Made by a program: the position numbers and the translations under genes. Shown here piece by piece: positions 1-5,296 of a stretch of DNA of 5,296 nucleotides (positions are counted from its first letter, which is position 1; every line of letters begins with the position of its first letter). The notes under the pieces are model-generated. The model saw nothing but the letters and a program-made list of their open reading frames with translations, searched no databases and was not told the DNA's origin. The DNA is from an uncultured Clostridia bacterium (GTDB lineage: Bacteria > Bacillota > Clostridia > Oscillospirales > Oscillospiraceae), in contig CALCRH010000012.1 in the NCBI GenBank assembly GCA_937894515.1, positions 1 to 5,296 of the forward strand, in the 5' to 3' direction.

Positions 1-205
1 CAAGTTCTACCTGAGAGTTCAAGTCTCCGCCGTTGTCTTTTACGTTGTTGAGACCCTTTTCAACGATCTCAGCAACATATTTTGCTAACACTTTGGACGC
101 TTCCGCACTATCAATAGGCGCAGTTTGAGAGAGCTTGTCAGTCGCGGCAAGCTCTGAATCCAGACCTTTATTTATTAATTGTTCGTAAAGTCCATTATGT
201 AGCAT
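1..205 (-). CDS. N-terminus of a large protein, probably a DUF3427-type helicase/PLD nuclease; cut by left window edge
   Basis: An open frame starts at ATG 205 and runs off the left edge after 68 complete codons. Start support is good: AAAGGGAG lies seven bases upstream, and the gene follows the DUF262-DUF1524 gene by only 21 bp on the same strand. The peptide opens MLHNGLYEQLINKGL and continues with a helical stretch containing APIDSAEASKVLAKYVAEI (residues 29-47) and VEKGLNNVKDNGGDL (48-62). From memory this resembles the N-terminus of DUF3427-family proteins, which carry a PLD/HKD-like nuclease domain, a superfamily 2 helicase and a C-terminal DUF3427 domain, and are found in defence islands. 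None of those catalytic domains lies inside the window, so the assignment rests on the N-terminal segment only. The gene itself is convincing; the family name is moderately so. Confidence 0.6.
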   Translation of the reverse strand, partial: MLHNGLYEQLINKGLDSELAATDKLSQTAPIDSAEASKVLAKYVAEIVEKGLNNVKDNGGDLNSQVEL

Positions 206-212
206 AATAAAT

Positions 213-220
213 CTCCCTTT
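213..220 (-). promoter_or_regulatory. Ribosome binding site of the truncated last gene
   Basis: AAAGGGAG lies seven bases before the ATG at 205, within the 21-bp spacer. It supports the chosen start. It begins three bases after a small inverted repeat (223-243) that could fold in the mRNA. Confidence 0.8.
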
Positions 221-222
221 GC

Positions 223-243
223 ACTATTACAAACTGTAATAGT
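223..243. repeat. Perfect 8-bp inverted repeat with 5-base loop at the DUF262 gene stop codon
   Basis: ACTATTAC (223-230) and GTAATAGT (236-243) are exact reverse complements separated by AAACT. The TAA stop of the DUF262-DUF1524 gene (229-227) lies in one arm. In the minus-strand mRNA the hairpin would end three bases before the ribosome binding site of the next gene. It has only two G-C pairs and no following U-run, so it is not an intrinsic terminator. A role in translation control or mRNA processing is possible but unproven, and chance is a real alternative. Confidence 0.5.
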
Positions 244-2050
244 ATTCTTTGATTTTTTGCGCCATCAGCTTTCTCCTTGCCTCAAGGAAAGCCGGGTAGT
301 CATTATGATTCATATTGCAAACTTCAAAAGGCACACAGTTTGCTTCAAGATTCTTCTTTAACTGCTCAGAATCAGTTATTGAACCGCAGGTAATAACCTT
401 TGTATCGCATTGAGTCAATGCCTCTGCAAAATATTCGCACGGAGCCTTCTTTCCGATAGACTTATTAACCTGAGTATCAAGATAAGCGTAGTTTGCATCT
501 TGGTTGTAGAGATTCTTATCATATCCGTTGGATTTCAGATACTCTTTCGGGAATATATGGTGAACATCTCCAGCAAGTTCAATTAAATATCTCACAGAGA
601 TATTGTTTGATAGTAAGGACATATCGTTGTTTGCAACCTGAGCAGCAAGATAAACAAGATATGTCGGATTAATTGTTGACGTATACGCAAGATCTTGAAC
701 AACAGCAACATTCCAAAAGTTATCAGAAAGTGTTGCCGCTTCAATGTTTTCGAGCGTTTTTACAACACCAATTTCGTTTATTTGTCGAATATCACTATAG
801 AACTTTGTTTCGGGTGAACTACTGTATCTGCCGGTAAGTACAGAAAGAACATACCACCTTTGAACAATACCTTTGACTTCTCCAACGGATACTTCCTTGC
901 GCTGTATTAGCATAAGATACAAAGCGTAAGCAAAATCCAAAGCCATTTGCGAATTGACTAACTTGTTTGAAATAAAACCTGCGCTCTTAATTGCAATCAT
1001 AAACTGAGTGAAATTGTACTCATTCATAACATTGAGAACGCCTTGTTTTAGTTTCGCATAAGTATCCTCGGTAATTTCAATTTTATATTCTCTTGTTTCG
1101 AAATCTCTGCCCGACAGTAAGCTTACCAAATCTGCCAATTTGGCTCTGGGATACATGTGCATAAAGGCGACGCGCAATATGTCGTCACAGTCTGGATCAT
1201 AAACTGTTTCTTTATCATCTTTCAGCCATGCGATTTTGTTATAGTATTCAGATTCGATGAACTCGTTATCGTTCTCCTTTATGTAATCAAAGAAGGTTGG
1301 TTCGACAGCAAGATGCGCAAAATAGTCAATAGCCTTCCTCAGCATATTTCCGCCAAAGCTTTCATCTGCTGCGATTTTGGACATGACAAAGTCGCCTTGA
1401 CTCAATGCAGTTCCCTTAGAATTGATCCGAATAAAGATATCTGTGACAATATCGATATCCAAGTTTTCTGATAGTTCAATTACGCCAATTAGTCTGTTCC
1501 CAATACCTCTTAAATTTGTAATTACCTTGTCCAAAGTTTCGGGAGCCATTTCCGGGTTTTCAGCACAGTATTTTTGAATAAAACTATACACTGAAAAATC
1601 GTTCTTAAATACTTCTGCAATGTCCGGAATCCATTTTTTGCCTTTCAAGTGGCTTGGGTCTTGGACGGCAAATATTTCGGCATCCTTGTCTTCTGATAAT
1701 GCTTCAAATGGATTGAATGCTATTTTTACTCGTTCTTTTCTGTAGTTGCTATTAACAACGGGAATCCCAGAAATTGCTGTCATAAGTGCTGTCACGCGCT
1801 GCTGTCCATCAATTAAAATTTTCTTACCCGCCGAAATAGTGCCATCTTTCAGTTTTACATTTGGATTTTTCCAAATAATCAAATAGCCTGTAGGATATCC
1901 CTTGTACAACGAATCCAGAAGGTCTCTGACTTGAGTTTTCTTCCAGACAAACGGTCTTTGAATTTCAGGGATTGCAATGTCTCCGGATGCAATTAGTCCC
2001 AATATCGCACTAACGCTCAATGAATTAGGGTTGTATTTCTCAACTTGCAT
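227..2050 (-). CDS. DUF262-DUF1524 protein, single-chain GmrSD/BrxU/SspE-like restriction enzyme
   Basis: A 607-residue protein with the two-domain layout of GmrSD-family enzymes, which restrict modified phage DNA (GmrSD, BrxU) or depend on phosphorothioate marks (SspE). The N-terminal DUF262 domain shows QRPFVW at 31-36, the signature DGQQR at 81-85 (nucleotide-binding/NTPase motif in characterised members), and the conserved IRINSKGTALSQGDF region at 207-221. A helical middle follows. The C-terminal DUF1524 HNH-type nuclease has HHIFP at 497-501 (the HxxP motif), then Asn520 in an ANYAYLD stretch and NKSIGKKAP at 529-537, as expected for its metal site. Both active sites look intact. The ATG at 2050 has AAAGGAG seven bases upstream, and the gap to the previous gene is only 12 bp. 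A short inverted repeat covers the stop codon. The modification it recognises, if any, cannot be read from sequence. It could instead be an accessory of the type I complex, since DUF262 proteins occur in hsd loci. Confidence 0.9.
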   Translation of the reverse strand: MQVEKYNPNSLSVSAILGLIASGDIAIPEIQRPFVWKKTQVRDLLDSLYKGYPTGYLIIWKNPNVKLKDGTISAGKKILIDGQQRVTALMTAISGIPVVNSNYRKERVKIAFNPFEALSEDKDAEIFAVQDPSHLKGKKWIPDIAEVFKNDFSVYSFIQKYCAENPEMAPETLDKVITNLRGIGNRLIGVIELSENLDIDIVTDIFIRINSKGTALSQGDFVMSKIAADESFGGNMLRKAIDYFAHLAVEPTFFDYIKENDNEFIESEYYNKIAWLKDDKETVYDPDCDDILRVAFMHMYPRAKLADLVSLLSGRDFETREYKIEITEDTYAKLKQGVLNVMNEYNFTQFMIAIKSAGFISNKLVNSQMALDFAYALYLMLIQRKEVSVGEVKGIVQRWYVLSVLTGRYSSSPETKFYSDIRQINEIGVVKTLENIEAATLSDNFWNVAVVQDLAYTSTINPTYLVYLAAQVANNDMSLLSNNISVRYLIELAGDVHHIFPKEYLKSNGYDKNLYNQDANYAYLDTQVNKSIGKKAPCEYFAEALTQCDTKVITCGSITDSEQLKKNLEANCVPFEVCNMNHNDYPAFLEARRKLMAQKIKEYYYSL

Positions 2051-2057
2051 ATCAATT

Positions 2058-2064
2058 CTCCTTT
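2058..2064 (-). promoter_or_regulatory. Ribosome binding site of the DUF262-DUF1524 gene, overlapping the upstream stop codon
   Basis: AAAGGAG lies seven bases before the ATG at 2050. Its first two bases are part of the TAA stop (2065-2063) of the metallopeptidase gene, so ribosomes ending that gene stop directly on this site. This favours reinitiation and leaves no room for a separate promoter in the 12-bp gap. Confidence 0.85.
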
Positions 2065-2782
2065 ATAATGCGTGAGGATAGATTTTTTCCAACAATGCTT
2101 TTCTTTCTTTCCAGTCCGGCATGAACATCGCTAATGTTTGATAAAACTGTCTTGAGTGATTAGGTTGAAGAAAGTGCGTAAACTCATGAACAACAACGTA
2201 CTCTATGCACGATAATGGTGCTTCAATTAGAGCAATATTAAATGTTAATACTTTTCTCTTGGGCTGGCAGCTTCCCCAACGAGATACCATATTTCGGAAT
2301 CTGAGTTCTGGGAAGTCAACTTTGTATTTCTGGAATTTTGGATAAACAGATGTGCATACTTCCTGTAATGTAATTTGGCACTGCTGTTTTATCCACTTAT
2401 CCATTGTTCGCTTCTTGATATCGTAATTTGTTGTGTCTTTGACTTTCAGATGAATAAACGCTCCGTCAGAGAACACTTCGTTTTTTGAAGCGGAACTGAC
2501 TTTCAATCTCAATTCATGGCCAAGAATTCTAAAACATTCTCCATCAACATATTCTTTTGGCTTTGGAATATATTTCTGTTGTTCTTCATAGTGGTCAAGC
2601 GCTTTCAAGATGTATTCGGATTTTGAGGTCAAAAAATCTTCGATTGTGGCTTCCGCGACCAAATGATTCGCTGAAACAAAAACACTTTGGTCCGGTTTTA
2701 TTCTCAGATTTAGGTTTTTGACATTCTTTCTCTCAAGATCGTAGCTAATCGTTCGCCCATTCAATACTATCTGCTTAATCAT
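2063..2782 (-). CDS. YgjP-like (DUF45, COG1451) zinc metallopeptidase, type I R-M associated
   Basis: A predicted cytoplasmic zinc-dependent peptidase of 239 residues, a normal full length for the family. The zinc site is clear: HEFTH at residues 199-203 (an HExxH motif with Glu200 as the catalytic base), followed by NHS at 208-210, whose His209 is the likely third ligand. The family-typical SRWGSC stretch is at 167-172, and an LRIKPD-like strand near 26-31 matches the usual N-terminal beta region. The tail (MPDWKERKALL, 221-231) also fits YgjP-type proteins. There is no signal peptide or membrane segment. The ATG at 2782 is supported by AAGGAG five bases upstream. The gene overlaps the hsdR stop by 8 bp (2775-2782), which indicates translational coupling. 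This family is known as a frequent neighbour of hsdR, but its substrate is not established. A role in processing or controlling HsdR, or as an infection-triggered effector, is inference only. Confidence 0.92.
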   Translation of the reverse strand: MIKQIVLNGRTISYDLERKNVKNLNLRIKPDQSVFVSANHLVAEATIEDFLTSKSEYILKALDHYEEQQKYIPKPKEYVDGECFRILGHELRLKVSSASKNEVFSDGAFIHLKVKDTTNYDIKKRTMDKWIKQQCQITLQEVCTSVYPKFQKYKVDFPELRFRNMVSRWGSCQPKRKVLTFNIALIEAPLSCIEYVVVHEFTHFLQPNHSRQFYQTLAMFMPDWKERKALLEKIYPHAL

Positions 2783-5296
2783 GGAATCTCCTTAACGCTA
2801 CCGTTATTACATTTTCGATCACTTTATCTATCGTGTCGAAGTCAATAACAAACCCTTTATCCTTTTCAAGCTGATAGAATAAGTCATCAATATCCTGAGC
2901 GATTTTATTGTGAATGTCTTTGTTGCTCTGCCAGTCAACCGTATCATGCTTCTGAATAATCGAAGTGATTTCAAGTGCTATATCAGATACAATATCAATA
3001 TTTGCATTCAGATCAATCTCATCATCCAAGATTGCGCTTACCACGCCATAGAATGCCTGTGCATGAACATTCCCTTTGACTTTTTCGGGATATACAATAT
3101 TGGTGGTGCCTTTGCGATAATCAGCCATGATAGACTTCATCTTATCAAGGTATTCCGCCTCCGAAATTACGCGATTTTTGTAATCTTCGAGAGCATCTTT
3201 TATACGCTTTGAAAAGCTGTCGTAGTATGCAGGATTCTCATCGTGGTTGACTTTGATGCTCTTTGCCATATGTGACACAATGGCGTCTGCTTTGGAACGT
3301 AGAGAACCCAGTTCTTCCAATTCTTTCTCAAGATCATCTTTGTTCAGAATATCAACAGGATTAGTTATCTGTTTGATACCGGAAACAGACAAATGTGTAT
3401 CGAGCAGATTCTGCATCTGTGCTTCGTACTCACGGTTGTCAATGGCATCAGCATATCTGATTTTTACGCTTCTACGCACCTTGGCATACAAGATAAAGGC
3501 AGATTGATACTTTCCAAGTTCTGCTTTTGTAAATGCAGCATAGGTTTTTTCGGAGTTCAACACCATATTAAGCGCACGTCCGAAAACACAAAGAGCATCA
3601 TAGAATTTTCCGCGGATTTCATCGTCTGCAAGATAAACTTCTATTTCTTCTGTATCATCTTTGTTTTTGACAGGAGCAAAGATATCACAAAGCTGAGAAT
3701 AACTTTCCCTAAGCCGCGCAACGTATGCCATAACATCGCAGACTGTGCCCTTTATATCTTCTGCTTCAAAATTTTCAAGTCCTGCACCGCTATACATTTC
3801 CATTGCGGAATCCAGTTTGCTGATAAGTCCACGGTAATCGACAATTAGTCCAAAGTCTTTTCCGTCAAAAAGTCGGTTTGTGCGGGCAATAGCCTGCAAA
3901 AGGCCGTGATCTTTCAGTTCTTTGTCGATATACAGAATCTGCGTACGGGGAGCATCAAAACCGGTCAAGAGTTTGCTGCAAACAATCAGAATATCTATTT
4001 CGCCGTCAATGAATTTAGCTTTGAGAGCATCCTCGTAGTCGTCTGCATTTCCATATTGCTGCATCATCTTGTTCCAGAAAGAAACAACGAGATCATCAGA
4101 GCTTTCGTCAACTTCTTCCGTTCCTTCACGCATATCAGGAGAGGAAATGACAACGGCAGTTGTTAAATCGCCAAACTGTTCAAAACACTTCTGATAACGA
4201 ATCGCATCTTTTTTGAAATTGCAGGCAAGCATTGCCTTGAAACCGGTGTTTTTATAACCTTCAAGGAAATGCTGATTGACATCCAACGCAATACGCTTAA
4301 TACGCGCATCGGTAGATGCAAGACGCTTCATCGTGCTCCATTTATCTCGGAGATCAGCCTTTTGTGCGTCTGTCAGATGCTTTGTTACCTGCGCGAACCA
4401 GAGGTCGATATTCTCCTCATCAACATTCTGATCGACGAATCTTCCTTCATAGATCAGCGGAACAATCGCATTATCTTCTACGCCGTCTTTTATGGTATAT
4501 TTGTGAATCAGCTTGCCGAAACGCTCCATCGTGTTCTTTTCGTTCTTCATAAGAGGAGTTCCGGTGAAGCCAATATAACATGCGTTGGGGAATACAGTAC
4601 GCATCTTCGCCGCAAGAGAGCCATAGTTGGAACGGTGGCTTTCATCAACGAATACAAAAATATCTCTTGATTTATTCTTCAATCCACAGCTCTCAACCGT
4701 GTTGAACTTGTTGATAATGGAAGTGATAATATCTGCAGATCCAGCGTTGATAAGTTCTAAAAGATGCTTACCGCTTGTCGCACGTGCCGGCTTTAAGCGG
4801 GTGTGGGCAAAGGTTTTGGCAATCTGCTTATCGAGTTCTTTTCGGTCGGTAACAATCACAACACGCGGATTAAGGCTCGACATGGTTTCGAGAATATACT
4901 TTGATACCATAACCATTGTGAGCGACTTTCCGCTGCCCTGTGTATGCCAAATAACGCCACCGGTCGAATCCTTTTGGTCAAGTCCGTCAATGCGTTTCAT
5001 AGCATTCTCAACCGCAAAGAATTGCTGGTGACGGCAAATCTTTTTGATGTTGCTGTCATACAAAATATAATCGTGAATAAGCGTCAAAAAACGCTTTTTA
5101 TCAAAAAGCGAAGCCGCAACACGGTCTTGCTCTAAAATGCGACCGTCGGGTGAACATTTTTCGCAAATTTCTTTTTGCCAATCAACATCATCCTCACGCC
5201 ATTCAACAAAATAATCCGCCGTTGTTCCGCAAGTTCCGTAAACAACCTTGGGGTTTCTTCCCTTCTGCTTCGTTGGCTTGGCGTCTGAGCGAAGAA
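2775..5296 (-). CDS. hsdR: Type I restriction enzyme R subunit (HsdR), N-terminus missing at right window edge
   Basis: This is the ATP-dependent DNA translocase and restriction subunit of a type I R-M complex, which works with HsdM and HsdS. The reading frame stays open to the window edge, giving 839 visible residues plus a partial codon. The TTG at 5087 is an internal leucine codon, because matching HsdR-like sequence continues upstream of it. Superfamily 2 helicase motifs appear in order: Walker A (QGSGKS, 4940-4923), DESH box (4646-4635), TGTP motif (around 4570), LLTGFDAP (3971-3948) and QAIARTNR motif VI (3896-3873). A long helical C-terminal part follows, resembling the HsdR C-terminal domain (DUF3387/PF11867 type). 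Known HsdR proteins run to about 1000-1170 residues, so roughly 150-300 residues are outside the window, including the PD-(D/E)xK nuclease domain, whose integrity cannot be judged. No stop or frameshift interrupts the visible part. The gene ends in TAA inside the start of the next gene. hsdM and hsdS are not seen here and probably lie beyond 5296. Confidence 0.95.
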   Translation of the reverse strand, partial: LRSDAKPTKQKGRNPKVVYGTCGTTADYFVEWREDDVDWQKEICEKCSPDGRILEQDRVAASLFDKKRFLTLIHDYILYDSNIKKICRHQQFFAVENAMKRIDGLDQKDSTGGVIWHTQGSGKSLTMVMVSKYILETMSSLNPRVVIVTDRKELDKQIAKTFAHTRLKPARATSGKHLLELINAGSADIITSIINKFNTVESCGLKNKSRDIFVFVDESHRSNYGSLAAKMRTVFPNACYIGFTGTPLMKNEKNTMERFGKLIHKYTIKDGVEDNAIVPLIYEGRFVDQNVDEENIDLWFAQVTKHLTDAQKADLRDKWSTMKRLASTDARIKRIALDVNQHFLEGYKNTGFKAMLACNFKKDAIRYQKCFEQFGDLTTAVVISSPDMREGTEEVDESSDDLVVSFWNKMMQQYGNADDYEDALKAKFIDGEIDILIVCSKLLTGFDAPRTQILYIDKELKDHGLLQAIARTNRLFDGKDFGLIVDYRGLISKLDSAMEMYSGAGLENFEAEDIKGTVCDVMAYVARLRESYSQLCDIFAPVKNKDDTEEIEVYLADDEIRGKFYDALCVFGRALNMVLNSEKTYAAFTKAELGKYQSAFILYAKVRRSVKIRYADAIDNREYEAQMQNLLDTHLSVSGIKQITNPVDILNKDDLEKELEELGSLRSKADAIVSHMAKSIKVNHDENPAYYDSFSKRIKDALEDYKNRVISEAEYLDKMKSIMADYRKGTTNIVYPEKVKGNVHAQAFYGVVSAILDDEIDLNANIDIVSDIALEITSIIQKHDTVDWQSNKDIHNKIAQDIDDLFYQLEKDKGFVIDFDTIDKVIENVITVALRRFHD
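2788..2793 (-). promoter_or_regulatory. Ribosome binding site of the metallopeptidase gene, inside hsdR
   Basis: AAGGAG lies five bases before the ATG at 2782 and inside the last codons of hsdR. With the 8-bp gene overlap this fixes the start and points to coupled translation of the two proteins. Confidence 0.85.
5086..5110 (-). repeat. Terminator-like hairpin plus T6 run inside hsdR
   Basis: On the minus strand, CGCTTTTT (5110-5103) and AAAAAGCG (5099-5092) form a perfect 8-bp stem around a GAT loop, followed at once by six T (5091-5086). The shape is that of an intrinsic terminator, but the stem has only three G-C pairs, the loop is tight, and it lies in coding sequence (codons for Leu-Phe-Asp-Lys-Lys-Arg-Phe-Leu). 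It is recorded as a structural feature, not as a working terminator. Confidence 0.4.

Noticed and set aside
1157..1471. Plus-strand 104-codon open frame within the DUF262-DUF1524 gene
   Set aside because: It lies wholly antisense to a gene with intact conserved motifs, and its translation (Cys, Phe and Ile rich) resembles no known family.
1430..3002. Similar AT-rich stretches with repeated GATATC/ATATC at about 1435-1457 and 2980-3002, encoding IDIVTDI in the DUF262 protein and IDIVSDI in HsdR
   Set aside because: The match is short, lies in unrelated folds, and is made of common Ile/Asp/Val codons. It is most likely chance and not a shared interaction motif or a DNA repeat.
1021..4620. Possible base-composition step between hsdR and the downstream genes (31/60 G+C at 4561-4620 against 21/60 at 1021-1080, counted by eye)
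   Set aside because: Other sampled stretches overlap between genes (2461-2520 is 27/60, 4861-4920 is 25/60), so hand counts do not support separate origins.
5085..5087. TTG codon at 5087-5085 as the start of hsdR
   Set aside because: The frame is open to the window edge, and the upstream residues continue the HsdR sequence just before the helicase (Trp-rich YFVEW and ILEQDRVAASLFDKKRF stretches). No ribosome binding site precedes the TTG, so it is an internal leucine codon.
2910..5135. Several plus-strand open frames of 63-151 codons antisense to hsdR
   Set aside because: All overlap well-supported hsdR coding sequence, overlap one another in different frames, and give low-complexity or Cys/Ser-rich translations typical of antisense shadows.

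Overview
The window is one compact block of a bacterial defence island. All genes lie on the minus strand and read from the right edge (5296) to the left edge (1). The genes have strong Shine-Dalgarno sequences (AAGGAG, AAAGGAG, AAAGGGAG), G+C is moderate to low, and the junctions are very tight (8-bp overlap, 12-bp gap, 21-bp gap). This fits a Firmicutes host, perhaps a gut Clostridia/Lachnospiraceae-type organism, but the taxon is an inference from style and not from a marker gene.

Layout in order of transcription: (1) 5296-2775, the 3' part of hsdR, the motor and restriction subunit of a type I restriction-modification system; the N-terminal nuclease domain lies beyond the right edge. (2) 2782-2063, a 239-residue YgjP-like (DUF45/COG1451) zinc metallopeptidase whose start overlaps the hsdR stop. 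(3) 2050-227, a 607-residue DUF262 plus DUF1524 protein, the single-chain GmrSD/BrxU/SspE architecture found in restriction of modified DNA. (4) 205-1, the first 68 residues of a further gene cut off by the left edge; its N-terminus resembles that of the large DUF3427 helicase proteins that carry a PLD/HKD-type nuclease domain. No RNA genes, mobile elements, CRISPR arrays or credible plus-strand genes were seen, and coding sequence fills nearly everything.

Read together, the block looks like a type I R-M locus with accessory defence genes co-transcribed behind hsdR: one enzyme family that cuts unmodified DNA (HsdR with HsdM/HsdS, which are not in the window), one that usually cuts modified DNA (DUF262-DUF1524), a putative helicase-nuclease, and a small protease that may act as a regulator or effector. 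The families are individually known. The single-transcript combination, the protease in the middle, and two small inverted repeats (223-243 and 5092-5110) are the points worth a second look.
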